DNA of 64,000 nucleotides from Cryptomeria japonica (GCF_030272615.1 NC_081409.1:646446468-646510467), one strand, 5' to 3'; shown: positions 31,291 through 43,579, numbered from the stretch's first letter. Numbers and translations are program-made. Notes: a model not told the origin generated them from the sequence alone.

Positions 31291-34200
31291 TCACCTCAAA
31301 GTTTGTATCGGGTTGGTTACAATCTCAAATATGTATGCCAAAACCAAATTTATACTCTGCATGAATCTTTTGCTGTCGGTCAGGGTTGCCTCAGTCTGTT
31401 GGATCGTGCCGGTGAGATGATGCATGTGCTCTTCCGGTGAACACTCTCCTTGAAGTAATGCCTTAGAGATTTCATTTCTCAAAGAGATAAGATTGTCCAA
31501 CTTAGGACCAAGTTTATATTTGAGCTCTTTGGCATTAGACTTAATCCTTGCCTTTTCTTGCTCAAATTTCTCCAGTTTCTCCTCAAAACCTGCTATTTCT
31601 TGCTCAATAACTGATATGTGGCCGAATGAGCCAATTATGTTATCAGCTATGTCATCTATTTCTTTATGTACTATGCTGATCTCCTTTTCTATGTCCTTTG
31701 TTAAAAGATGTGGTTTGCATGTTTCCCTGTAAAGCTCTTTGTATTCTAAGATCGTAGAGTTTTGTGCCGGTAATAGTGTATCCAGGTGTTCTGTGCACTT
31801 CTTTATTGTATCTTCAAAGAATTTATTCTCTTTGAAGGTGTCTTCATTCACCTTGTCAATGGTTATTACATTATCAGTGATAAATTTTGATACTGTGTCC
31901 AATTTTCCTATAGAATCCTTGATGTGATCAGTGTTACAATTTGGTGCAATCAACTTCAGTACTGGTAAGGTGTCATCAATTGCTTTGTAGGCCAAAGAAT
32001 TACAGTCTGTTATCTTCTTGATCGAATCCATGAGTACTTCAGTAACATTTGTATGTCTAAATTCACTTGATCAAGTGTCGGTTGTCTGACCAATTACCTT
32101 TATTACCTCTGTGCTTCCAACGTTTGTAACAATTTTGCTTGTGTTTACCTTCGGTGGATCAGTCTGAGTTTGCATTTCAACCTGTAAAGGTTTGTCTGAT
32201 GGTTTGGGTGTCTCAGTGATTACCGGTTTCTCTACCTCAATATGTACCTCTACCTCTGTAGGTTTCTCAGCTGTCGGTATCTCTATCTCAGGTGGCCTTG
32301 TGTCAGCATCTTTTCCTTCAGTAGGTTTTCCTATATTTGATGGTTGCTCCGTTGGAATCTCAACCTCAACAGTCTCTACTGGTTTCCCAGCAATACTGTC
32401 AACATTATCATCATTAACCTCTGTAGTGTCCTTATCCATAATAATATTCACTTCCTGAGTATCCACATTCATGGTAAAAAGTATTTCAGATTCAGGATTA
32501 GTGTCATCATGTGTGACACCTTCAGTGTCAGTAACCGGTGGATCATCAGTATGTACCGGTGCAGTATCCAAAGGTGGGGGCGGTATATTATCAACAATCT
32601 TGATATTTTGAATTCCACCAATCTTTCCTTTGCCCTTATCTTTATCCTTCTGATATACTTTGAATGTTTTCTTTGGCCGGTTCATTTCCTCTTGTTTTTC
32701 TTTTTCCACAAAAAATATATCCCATTTATCAGCAGTCTCCTTTGCAATCTCATTTACTCTACTTGCCATCAAAGTTACTTGCTGGTGACCACTGGCAAAA
32801 ACGGATCTGTTAGCCTCACAAATCAAATTATCAATTTCCTCTTTTGAGTCCACAGGATGAATAGCTAGAAGTTTTTCAACTTTTAGTTTCTTATCCAATT
32901 CCATCACTGCAATCCTTTTTGCATCTAATCTTCTATACAGTTCATTTGGTAAATCATCTACAACTTCAATTAAGACTTTCTTATATATGTCCAAGTGTAA
33001 GATAATACTATTCTCAATGCTTCCTTGTCAGAGTCATTAAATGATTTGTACAATTTACTTACATTAGCCAGATTTCCATCATCAGTTATTTCATTTAACA
33101 AATTATCTAATGAAGGTATGACCGGTTTCTGTTTCTTCTTGGGAGTTAGTTTCTTGGCCGGTTCCCTTACTGTTTGTTGTTTCTTCCTCAAAGTCCTTGT
33201 TCTTTTGGGTGAAGGAGAGGGTACCGGTGAAGGTTTTCTCTTCCTCTCAACTCTTTTGAATTCTGCTGGTATCTCACTGTCAGAAGATGTGACAACCGGT
33301 GAAATGTGTGCCTCCGGTTGCAGTCCTTCAAGCTCACTAGCCGTTATCCCAGTAAAATTCATAACATTTTCTTTGATTTCCTATACTTTCTTCGAAGCAT
33401 CTCTAATGTATTTTTCTCTTTTCTTTCTTTGCTTCATTGGTTTTACACCACTCTCAATAGTTTCAGCACTACCAAAAACTTATTCTGTTTGTTCTCCTTG
33501 TGCATCTAACAAAGCTTTTACATAAGTCTCAATAATGTTGAGATCTACCTCATAACCCATTTCAGTTACCTAGATAGTTCGAGGAAGTACAACTTCCATC
33601 CATGTCTCATCCTTCTTGATGACAAAACAGATTTCTTTGTCATATTTGTCCACTACACTCTGCGGTAGTCTTTTTGTAGTTTTTATTTTAGCTTGAAAAG
33701 CTGTAAAGTATTCAGTTATGTTGTTTTCCTTTGCAGTTCCCATGCCAGTAAAAGCTTTCTGTAATTGCTTTCCTACCAGTATGTCATATCCAAAGTCTGT
33801 CGGTCTTGTACCGGGGATTTCCTTAGTGAAATACAACATTAAGCATACTAAAAGATTACCAAAGTGAAATGTCCCTTTCTTATCTCCTTTAATCTTTTAC
33901 AAATTATCAATGAGTTCATCTTTCAACCATTCACACACATCTATCATTGCATTGTTGTTAACCATTTCATAAGCACTATTAATGCAAAGACTAGAAACTG
34001 AATTAAGCCTGTTTGCATGTGTAGTCTTGTAACCTAACACCATACTTATGAATCTCACATTGATGTCTTTGATGTCATTCAATCTTAGTGATCTACTGTC
34101 TGATGTTGCTCCAGTTAAGGTCATTACTTTGTTGTTAGGAACTTTCTTTGTTTTGTCAGGTCTACTACTGGTTGAGGGTAAACCGGTTACTGTCCTAATT

Positions 34201-34605
34201 GCTTGTCTGGGTTATTTTGCAAACAGGATCCAACCATAAGAATTCTCCATATGCTCTAGTTAGGACAATTCTTACTAGTTTCAAAAATTTAGGGATATTC
34301 AATATTTCAACAAAACCTAAAGTCTCCACAATCTTGTGCTCAGGTTTAATAGTGTCATTTTCATCACAAATTACCATTCTAAACATTTTCAACAATTCCT
34401 CAGAACCTAATTCTTCAATGTTGCAATGTATATATATCCTAGGGTCTTTAGCAAATGCTACACCTTTAGGAATTTTTGAAAATGCTCCTATGGAATCATA
34501 TTGCTTAGCTACTTCGGGAATTATCTTAAACACGGGCCTAGGGCGTTTTGCATTTTCCACAATAGTAGGGTTCGCAATAAACTCGGGAGCAGAAGAAGAA
34601 GCCAT
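31291..34605 (-). pseudogene. Element E ORF2, unfamiliar retroelement protein
   Basis: About 1,100 codons in one direction, starting MASSSAPEFIANPTIVEN at 34605 (element G ORF2 also starts MASSS). N-terminal part: ...RAYGEFLWLDPVCKI, IRTVTGL, SLRLNDIKDINVRFISMVLG, INSAYEMV, EWLKDELIDNL, then FGNLLVCLMLYFTKEIPG and TWMEVVLPRTI (to 33570). Next a basic, proline/lysine-rich region (KRKPSPVPSPSPKRTRTLRK; nuclear-signal-like, 33362-32970), an acidic Pro/Thr/Glu-rich part (to 32071), and a C-terminal coiled coil with EQEIAGFEEKLEKFEQEKAR (32031-31291). Two frameshifts (near 34195 and 32990) and about six stops break it. The same landmarks occur in J, G and K. I do not recognise an enzyme. A link to the loosely defined 'putative plant transposon protein' domains is a guess from its helical style. 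Confidence 0.8.
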
Positions 34606-35051
34606 TGAAAAATACCTTTAGCTGCCTTAAAGTATTCTGAATGCTTGAAAGAAATCATTTCACACCTTCGCCTTGAATGCCTTTGCTCTTTTTTGCGTTC
34701 TCTACTAATTTGAATGCTCAGTGAATCAAAAATGAGGGAAATCCGATGATTTATAATAACTTTTCTCTTACCAATCACATTAAATGCTCGCTGGTTAAGT
34801 GAAAACTTAACACATTTTCCGGTAAAGAAGAGATCTATCTTCTCACCATCGATCGAGGGTAATGTGCATGATATTCAATTTGCTGCAATACCCCCAAAGG
34901 GTTACTTCTCAGTTGGATGAAGAATCTCCTGCCAGTGGAGAGTTACTCTGTTCTATCGGTATAGAGATAGTCTCATCAACATTTTGATCTCTCTTCCTAA
35001 TCCATTGTTTTGAAAATTCTTGCTTTACCTCATCTACCTTTTCTTTGCCTT

Positions 35052-36000
35052 TCAAACTGGATCCTTTATTGTTTGCCGGTGAAGTCTCACTTCTACAGAA
35101 TTTCGCATATGTCCAATTTTGTTACAAGCATAATAAGTCACATTATTCCTCTGAATAGCTTTTCCATATCCTATGCAGGTTTTTGTTCTGCATTGATTAG
35201 ATAAGTGTCCATATCTTCCACAAACATAACATTTCACAGTCATTCTACAGTTTGTTGCATTTCGAACATTGACCAGTGGGTACATTAATATTTTAATTGT
35301 TTCTAGATCTACACTAATTTGCTCTATGACCATATTTGTTACAGTTAAAGCATTTCCCATTAAATTTATAAGCACTAGGTTGTCTTACCGATTTACTGTG
35401 ATCATGATTGTTTGCATTACTGGAACATTCTCCCACTTCAAATCCAAGTCCATTTGTATCTCCATTTGGTTTCTGACTTTTCAGCATATCATCAAGTTCC
35501 TCTAAACTTTTCTTGAATTTCTCTTTATGTTGATTTGCAGTAGCCAACTCATTTTCCAGAATTTCATTTTGTCTCATAAGCTCAGTTTTATCATGTTGCA
35601 TGTGAATCAGATCTGTCTTCAGCATATCATTTTCATGACTAAGTCTTAGATTTTCATTTCCAGCATCATTGAGTCTCCTAGTCAAGTCTTCTTCATTCTT
35701 CTTCCTGTCTTCAATGTCTTTACAAAACCTCATTGTCATATCTTGCATTTCATTCTTCATGTTACAGTTCTCTAATCTCAACTTGTTCACAAGTTCATTA
35801 AGAGTTTCCTTTTCATCATGATCTTTCTGCATCTCCTCATGAAGTTCTTTTCTTTTATTTCGAGCTATAGTAAGATTTTTTTAAAGTCCTTGAATGAATT
35901 CCTGTGCAGTCCTTAGATTATCTTCAAGTTTGATATTATTCAACTTCTCTGCAGTATAATCTACAAGAGCTCCTTCCAATTATTTTCTTAAGTTCTCCAT
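35052..36000 (-). pseudogene. Element E gag-like coiled-coil/zinc-knuckle protein
   Basis: Starts at the ATG at 36000, about 70 bases after the PBS (MENLRK then a stop). A long heptad-rich helix follows (NDMLKTDLIHMQHDKTELMR, NEILENELATANQHKEKFKK; 35832-35400), then a polar linker ending VRQPSAYKFNGKCFN. CCHC-type knuckles: CFNCNKYGHRAN (about 35360), a decayed one, CYVCGRYGHLSNQC (about 35190-35235) and YYACNKIGHMRN (about 35110-35145). The gags of G, H and J have the same order. Unlike Copia gag it has no IWKxRM/UBN2-type region. Its role is inferred as RNA binding and particle assembly. Stops and frameshifts interrupt it. Confidence 0.85.
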
Positions 36001-36057
36001 CTGTACCGGTGTCAGAATCTTCCTCAAGCTATTAGGCTTTTGAAAATAGAGGACCAA

Positions 36058-36071
36058 GCTCTGATACCAAT
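36058..36071 (-). promoter_or_regulatory. Element E primer-binding site
   Basis: The minus strand reads attggtatcagagc, identical to the A, F and H sites and complementary to initiator tRNA-Met, directly inside the 5' LTR. Confidence 0.92.
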
Positions 36072-36830
36072 TGTTAAGATTAATGACAGTCTCAAAGATA
36101 CTGAGAGGGGGGGGGGGGTGAATCAGTATCTAATCCGTTAACAGAATATTTAACCTTATTAAGAAGTTTGCATCCCAAAACAATGTATTGGTAAATAAGA
36201 ATAACAAAGACAACATAGAGAACACACCATAACACAAGATATTTAATGAGGAAACCCGGTGTGGGAAAAACCTTGGTGGGATTTGTGACTCACAATATTC
36301 ACTCACTGGCCAATGAATAAATATTACTTACAATAAAGGGTCTGCACATGTAGGGAGGCCAACTGCCTAGAGCTCACTGCTCAATAAGAGTTACACTGAC
36401 TACAAAAGTGGATTATGAAATCCAATACAATGTACTGCTTCAAATCAGCATCAACTATGCCAGGTTCAGTACCGGTTTAAGCTCAGTCGATTACCAAAAC
36501 CTTCGCTGTTAACTATATCACCTTATACAAAAATTTTATACATACATACTAAATGACCTATAAGATCTCATAGATATATATGAGTCTTTTACAATGTATC
36601 ACGTCGGCTTTTACAAAAGATAAAACAATAAACTTCAATAAATAAAAGTTTATTCCCTGTCGGCTGGGGTGCTGGTATGCATTGTTGCCGCTACTGGTGA
36701 AGTGCTTGCCGGTGTATGTAGATGTCTATTGCCGGTGTGGGTGGCTTACCATATGAATGCTAGAAGGTTGCCAGATGGTTGCCATCAATGACAACATCAA
36801 CTATTCTCATAAGATTGTAGAATGCCAACA
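36072..36830 (-). repeat. Element E 5' LTR (759 bp)
   Basis: The right LTR, TGTTAAGATTAATGACAG...AATGCCAACA, aligning along its whole length with 30304-31088. Followed by the TTGAA duplication. Confidence 0.92.
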
Positions 36831-37019
36831 TTGAACACATTGTTGATTCTTAATGTAGGAACCTACAATTATCTACAATCTCAACATAATAGTGTTAGTG
36901 ACAAGATTGTCGCCCTTTAATTGGTTCTATCCATTAGATGCATTAAATAGAATGAGAGGAAAAAATATTATATGTGAAGTAAGTATAATCTAAGCATGTA
37001 AGAAGATGGGTGTATGTCC

Positions 37020-38490
37020 CCTTTTTTCCTCCATGCCAACATTCTTACAAAACTCCAACATTCTTGGAGACAACTTATTTTTCATAAAGAAATTCAATTG
37101 GTGTTTACAATTTTTTGGAGAAGAAAATCACAATCGTACTTTATATTTGTGAATTGCATTATAGGGGCACTCTAACATCTTATAGTAGTCCATCATGCTT
37201 GGAGACAATCAAATTTCAACTAGACAGTTGTTGTATGTACATCCTTTTTATTTTATCTCATATAAAAACAAATTATTTTTTAGAGAGATGAACAAATTTT
37301 AAAATGTTCATGAGAATATTATACACAATAGTCTTCATGGACTTCTTTGGCAAGATTGACAAGAGAAGGAACCATAATATATGGGCATCATAGTATTGTT
37401 CATCACATTCATATAGTAAAATTGGAACTTTGAAGTTGCACTTTCTTGAAAATTCAAGATACACTTTAGCCAAAAGAGATACAATGGGATTTGTGCCAAA
37501 AAGTTAATGATAAAAATTTGAAACTCTAATGTTTGTAGAATGAATCAATCAATTAAAATTGATGAGTTGAATCAATATTTAATGAAGAAAAGTAATTTTG
37601 GGGAGGAAGGGCTTGCAATTTTCCCTTTTATGGTCTTTTCCACCATTTACGGAAACCCAAACATTCTTCAAAGCTCTAACATTCTTGGAGAGGACATATT
37701 TTTTAAAATAGAAAATTTGATGGTAATAGCAACTTCCTAAAGTCATGACAAGAACATTGGTACTTTCGGTGTGTGAATCCAATGTTTTGGGAGCACTCTA
37801 AACTTCTTGGAGTAGTCAATCATCCTTGCAGAGTACCAAATTTGAAATGGACAATTATCCTACGCAGATCCTTGTGCTTTAAACCCATATGAGAATGAAT
37901 TGTATTTTAGAGAGGCGAATAAATTTTAAAACATGCATGAGAATATTGTGGATAGTAGTCTTATAGATTTTTTTTTCAAGAGAGATATCATTTTATACAA
38001 GAAGGATCCTTAATCTATGTACATCACAATATGGGTCATGACATTGTATAGTAAAAATGGAGCCTTGATATTATAGTTGCTTCAAAATCCAAGATGTAGT
38101 TAAATTTTAAAGAGATATAATGGGGTGTTGAACTAAAAGTTGATGATATATGTTAGGAACTTTGATATTTGCGGAATGAATCAATCACTTGAATTTGATG
38201 AGTGCAACTTACTTTGCTTGAGGACAAGAAATTTTAGGGTGGGAGTACTTGTAATGCCCCCATTTTTAGTTCATTCGAACATTATTGGAAACTCCAATAT
38301 TCTTGGAGTGTACCTATTTTTTTGCAAAGAAAGTTTGATTGTGGCAGTGAGTTTTTAGGGCCAAGAAAAGCGCAATTGGTACTTTTCATGTGCAAATTCA
38401 ACATTCTATGTGTACTCTAAAGTTCTTGGAGTAATTCATCATCTTTGGAGAGCACCAAATCTCAAATAGATAGTAATCTTGTGAATTGTT
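37020..38490. repeat. Tandem repeat with a period of about 620 bp, 2.4 copies
   Basis: Anchors recur at 37060, 37681 and 38299 ('attcttggag'), with 'gagcactctaa'-type and 'tcatgagaatatt' phrases also repeated between units 1 and 2. Unit 2 ends 'cttgaggacaagaaattttagggtgggag...gtaatgcccc', wording common just before 3' LTRs of plant Gypsy elements, so the array may derive from such an element. No coding frame. Confidence 0.82.
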
Positions 38491-40323
38491 GGTGTCGGTA
38501 GTGTAGTCGTAGATTATATTTTGTTAAATTTAATATTTTTTGGAAACTTTGGTTAAAATGTAAGAAATTGTTAATTGATTAAAGCTATCAAGGAGCATTT
38601 TCTAGTAAGTAGTAATTTAGGTTTAATTAATTATATTCGTCTAAGGATGGTCATTATCACAAATTAGCATTTAAAGAGGACCATAAAATTGACTTATTAT
38701 GGGGCCCCAAAAAATATTGAATTAAAAGTTTTGAAAATTCACTTTTTGTGAAAAATAAAAAGTTGTAGAGAATTGTATTTTATTTTTTCAAAAAAATTAT
38801 AAAAAAGAGGTTTGAGAAGAGAAAGTTTATTCTATGCATTTGATAACACCCTAAATAGTTGTTCAAGATTGTACTTCGTGCTTTGTTTTTCCAAATGACA
38901 AAAACACTTTTGGCAATCGATTTCATGGATGAAAGCCCACTTAATTGATAAAGTGATTTTGTCAAGAGATGACCATTGTACAAGTTGTTAGGAAATTTTA
39001 AAGAATTGAAGCTTCGTAGTTAAATATCTATAGATTTAATTTTTAGGTTGCAACTGATTCAAATATTTGAATTGTAAATTTATAATGAAATTTGGGTGTG
39101 AAGATTATATTTATATTATTGATTACATCATCAAAAAGGGTATATAGTATAATTTTATTTGACATAGACAATGTATCTCTTGTGAGAATGACAACCATTA
39201 ACAAGGTCATCCCAATTTGAATTTTTTTGTAGTAGAGTTAGAACGACTTTAAATTTTATCTATATTAGTAATGCACCAATTTTAGATCAATACATCAACC
39301 ATTTTATAACATAACAAAACACTAATAGCATCCTTTTCTTGTAGCAAGCATTGTGAGTATCATTTTATCTAGTATTCAATTTACATGAAAACCATTTTAT
39401 ATAATATTTCTTTATCAATTTATTGAAAATAGTTTATCAAAATAACTATTTTTTATTTAATGCAAGCCAATTGTTTGTGAATTCTCCTATGATTGTGAAA
39501 GATAGTTGAAGTTGTTCCTAAGCACAAAAATCAAGATATTGAATGGTTTATGTTGGTGTGAAAGGAGGTATTTCCTATTTGGTCTACCCCTTTGTAGTGT
39601 GAACAAGGCACATTATCTAAGTAGTTCCTAGTTAGGTACTTTTTACACATGTTCACATGTTAGTCTGACTTCGGGATCTAGGATTATTTCTGGAACTCTT
39701 CATTTATCATGTGATCTTATCTTATCTTATTACTAAGTTGTCTCATGCTACATATGATTAAAACACTTTCACAATATTGTATAATCCTATATGTCAACTT
39801 TTTCTATATAAGCAAGGTATCATTTGTATATTCTCATTAGAAATATATCTTGAATCAATCAATTGTAAATATAATCGAACAATATTTTTCTTTTGCTACT
39901 CTCTTGCAGAAGACATATTTTGGTTTTGTAGGCAATCTTGGGAACTTGTGTCCATTGCTGACTCTAACACAATATCATCACTTTAGATTCATAAACCCCT
40001 ACTCAAATATGGAAGTTAATTGGTAGGATCCTTTAGGGCTAAATGGATCCTTCCATTGAGTCTAAAGGGCTGAAAAATATAGAATATAATATTTTTGAAT
40101 GACAAAGAATTGTCATGTTTGAAATTTCAAAGTCCAATCTCCACAAAATATTATTTGTCTAGTTGTACAAATTCATACCATATAGCATTGGTGGTCAGAG
40201 TTACATGGTTGACAAAATATTCTATCACATACATGATATATTCTTTGTGCAAGTGTACACATCACTATACCATTATCCCTCCTAGCATCTCTTTTTGTCA
40301 CTACTAATGCGATGATATATTTT
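38491..40323. other. AT-rich gene-free DNA, possible old LTR near 39590-39990
   Basis: No credible gene. The part 39780-39990 has 'tatataagcaaggtatcatttg' spacing and an end '...gtccattgctgactctaaca' reminiscent of an R-U5 end, but I found no partner LTR, PBS or duplication. The last bases adjoin the J LTR. Confidence 0.4.
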
Positions 40324-42558
40324 TGTTGGCATGTTATCATTCATGTCATTGTATAGTTAGGTCTGGCATATATGTCATTGATGTGGTTCAGTCTGTCTTA
40401 TATTATGGTTCGGTTGTTTGCTCCGGTATATTATATGTGCAATGTTTGTACACTTGTTTTGGAATTTATCTCATGCTATTTTGTGATCTAGCAAGGCATC
40501 TTAGGTTTCAGTCCTATCCAGAAATATTGAAGGCATACTCTACAAGGCAGGTTTTGGATCTGGTCCTATCCAAATATAAAGAAAGTATATTCTACAAGGT
40601 ATTTTGGAGTCAAGATTGAAGCCGACATCTTATGAAGCTATTTTGTAGTTGCGTTGGGATATATTAGTCTCATCCCTTCTTTGGTTGAACCAACTTATCA
40701 AAGTATTTGGTGCAGATATATAAATAGTTATTTTTGCAAGATAGTGATATGGTTGTTAAAAAACAACTAATGTGTACATATTGTATATGCGAAAAGTTTG
40801 TGAATGTGAATATTGTTGGGTAGTATATGTACATTGGATAAAAAAGTATTTGTGTACTTCAACGAAACTCTATTCCATGCATATGTTAGATGCAATTCCG
40901 GCAGTTGAATTGTATTCCGGTTTTAAGCCTATTCGCTGGTAATGGGCCTTTTTGTATTTGGGTAGTGAGCCCCTCTAGTAGTGAGCCACCCCTTGTACTA
41001 TGTAACTAGTTACATATTACATTATACTTGAGAGATCACTCTGCCCATGGTTTTGTTGCCTTTTTGGGGAGATTGTTGACTTTTTTGGCACTCAGCTGTC
41101 ATTGATGTCAACCGGTGGAGATTGAGCATGATTGTTGGTTGCTTGGTTAATGAGGAAGAGGCAAAATGTCAAGATGTGCAACCGGTACAGGATGCTATAC
41201 CGGGTAATAGTAGAAGAACACTGGCAAAGGGTTTTACCGGTATGTGTTTGCCGGACTGACTGAACATTGGAAGGTCATGTCTTGATTAGTGTGATGCCAT
41301 GTGAAGCGAAAGTGGCAAGTAGGGTGTGGTTGGTAAAGTTTCATCTGCGAAGGAATCTCAAATCAAGGGATTACATCAGATCGGTTGCGGCACGAGGAGG
41401 AAGGAATGACAGAGGAAGATCATGGGAGTAGTTGGCGCCTGGATCGAAGCAAGAAGATTGGATTGAAAGAATACCTTGAGAAGGAAACAACAGAGGCATT
41501 GATAGAAATTTGATAGATTTAAATCTATATAAAGGATCGTGTTTCCCTTGTCTGTAAAATGTGTCTTAAAAGGCGCGGAAATGACGAAGATGAACAGATG
41601 GACTTCAAGGTGATCAAATCCTGCAAGATCTGATTGGATTTAATTTGTCTCGAGGATGGTGAAGAAACCCTAACCACCTGGATTTTGAATTACTTTTTGG
41701 CGGGAGATCATTTTATAAGAAATTGGAGCAATGAACAGAGTATGATGATGCTGCAGAGAAGACTGTGGAGAGGTGAGAGGAGAGAAGTTAGAAGAAGAAA
41801 ACTTGAGAAGGGGTGTCGATTGAGTTAAAGAGTGAGTAAGCAGCCAGACCGGTAAGAGGATTCTACTGGTAGTTTGGCAGCATCCTAGTGTGACACTATG
41901 TACTGAGAAACTATGTGTGAAAAGGAGAGAAAAATAATAGAGTTAATTGATTCAAGAGTTGCAGAATTCATTTGCGGTAAGAAGCCTAAATTGCATTCAA
42001 ATAGTATTTCAATATACATTTCCAAGACGGAGCTTGGTATAGGGGTTGATGCTCCTTGGGTTGGTGCCCTAAAAGTGCAGGGGTTGGTGCTCCTTGGGTT
42101 GATGCCCCTTAATCTTTGTAAATCTGTGTTTTACTTGTGAGGCTGGATTAGAGCAGTAGACTTCAACAACTTTTCTCATTGAGGTTTTTCCCATATTGGG
42201 TTTTCCTCATAAATCTAGTGTTGTGAGTTGGTTATGTATGCATGGTCACTTTGGCTTTCTATCTTATATTACCGGTTTGACTGTTTATGTGATTAAGTAC
42301 ATACTTAATATTCTCAAAGTAGATCAAAAAAAGAAAAGACCTAGAAACCACTGATTCACCCCCCTCTCAGTGGTACTCTGTGTTCAACAATTCCCATGTT
42401 GTGTTTTCCATGTATAAATTTGGTGTTATGTGTTTTTTGTTAATTTTCTTTACTATATTTAAATTATGCTATGCGATTGGTTAGTTAGAAGTTTCAATAA
42501 GTTCAAGGGAGGGAATACCGATTCACCCCTCCCCTCTCAGTATTTTAGATATTCAACA
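40324..42558 (+). repeat. Element J 5' LTR, interrupted
   Basis: Own sequence at 40324 to about 41053 and about 42391-42558. It has a TATA-like 'atatataaatag' (40715-40726), 'ctgcccatggtttt' at the break, then 'cccatgttgtgttttccat' after it, and 'gattcacccctcccctctcag' before ATTCAACA. The inserted sequence lies between. Confidence 0.75.
41074..42389 (+). repeat. F-family LTR inserted in the J LTR (1316 bp)
   Basis: Starts TGTTGACTTTTTTGGCACTC and ends GTGTTCAACA. It shares with the F LTR, in order, the U3 dyad (ctgtcattgatgtcaac), 'atgacagag.aagatca.gg', 'tgatctgattggattt', '.gaaaccctaacc.c', and 'ggtgctccttgggttg' repeats before 'tttctca.tgaggtttttccc'. A PPT-like 'tttttggggagat' precedes it, and no clear 5-bp duplication flanks it (gagat against attcc), so it may be a truncated 3' end rather than a clean solo LTR. 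Confidence 0.75.
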
Positions 42559-42572
42559 ATTGGTATCAGATC
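42559..42572 (+). promoter_or_regulatory. Element J primer-binding site
   Basis: 'attggtatcagatc' adjoins the LTR end; it matches the standard site for 12 of the 14 bases. Confidence 0.85.
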
Positions 42573-42622
42573 CAAGTCCTTTGGAAGATTTTAACCACTA
42601 GGAGGTCCAAAAAGTTGAACTT

Positions 42623-43515
42623 ATGGATTTAAGTGAAGATCTTAGTAATGCTCTTGAGGATCTTGAGGCAATAGAAAGTAGAAACAAAGATATGAAAGAA
42701 AATATCCAGCTAAAAATGAATGCATTAACAATAGATTTAAAAACCAAAGGTGAAGATAATGAGAAAACCAAAGATTACTTGAACAAATGGTGAAATGCAA
42801 ATTAGATGAATGCAAAAACCTAAAACAAGAAGTGACAACCCTAAAGGCAGATTTAGAAAAAGCAAAGAAACAAGAAAGAAAACCTAATTCTAGTAAGTCT
42901 GATAAGATGATAGATGAGAAGAAGCCTTTGAAAAATAGAAAGAATGCAAGATTAAAATGTGACAAATGTTCACAATCCAACACATATCACAAAGAGGATC
43001 CACTTCCAGCAAAAGCAGTAGAGTCTAATAAACCCACCAAGGAGGATAAAGGTAAGTCACCGGTTGAGCGACAGGTAAGTAAAAGGAATACCTTCTTTAA
43101 TGGATCTTTTTTATAAATGCAATAAAATAGGTCATAAAATAGTAGAATGTAGGAATGGTATGAATCAAAACTTTAATTACTTCTCCAGTAGATGTTATGT
43201 GTGTAATAAATATGGTTATAAAGCTAATCAATGTGGGAATTCTGTTATAGATCAAAATAAACATAATCACTTTGAGGGTAGATGTTATACATGCAAGGTT
43301 TTTGGACATAAAGCTAACCAGTGCAGGTTAAGACAAGCTCCGATAAATGTTAGATGCTATAACTACAACAGATCTGGACACATGGCAAGACAATACAAAA
43401 GGAATGAGGTTCAAGCTCCAAATAAACTGGCGAAGGGAATCAATGTAGAAGATGTGAAGGCTGAGATGAAAAAAATATATAGAAGGAAAAAAATGTGGTT
43501 TTGGCCCAGGGGGTA
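42623..43515 (+). pseudogene. Element J gag-like coiled-coil/zinc-knuckle protein
   Basis: Start ATG at 42623 (MDLSEDLSNALEDLEAIESR). Helical, charged N-terminus to a stop near 42793, then a lysine-rich part (CKNLKQEVTTLKADLEKAKK). A frameshift near 43100 leads into four zinc-knuckle positions: KCNKIGHKIVEC (first Cys missing), CYVCNKYGYKANQC (His to Tyr shift), CYTCKVFGHKANQC (intact) and CYNYNRSGHMARQY (two Cys lost), at about 43106-43400. Same architecture as the E, G and H gags. Inferred RNA-binding particle protein of the element; broken. Confidence 0.85.
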
Positions 43516-43579
43516 ATCAAAGAAATATCTTTTTCCCATGCCAAAGAGAGTGAGGTTGCGGTAACGATGTAGCAGAATG

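Larger units (their letters stand above)
30304..36830 (-). mobile_element. Non-autonomous LTR retrotransposon E (gag + ORF2, no pol)
   Basis: Complete structure: LTRs 30304-31088 and 36072-36830 (TGTTA...GCCAACA on the plus strand) and exact target duplication TTGAA at 30299-30303 and 36831-36835. On the minus strand: 5' LTR, standard PBS, coiled-coil/zinc-knuckle gag (36000-35052), a spacer, a long ORF2 (34605-31291) and a PPT. I find no D-S-G protease, integrase HTD/DDYS, RT FVDD or RNase H motifs anywhere inside, although the coding remains are well enough kept that they should show. So a Copia-like chassis carries an unrelated protein in the pol position. It would need proteins from another element to move. 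Confidence 0.9.

Noticed and set aside
33025-33525. 166-codon plus-strand frame inside element E
   Set aside because: It is the antisense of E ORF2, whose minus-strand frame has domain structure and homologues in J and G; the plus-strand translation is hydrophobic shadow.
39590-39990. A Gypsy LTR
   Set aside because: TATA-like and end-like words only; no partner LTR, PBS, PPT or target duplication could be located.
40323-40619. 98-codon plus-strand frame
   Set aside because: It lies within the J 5' LTR and begins at the LTR edge.
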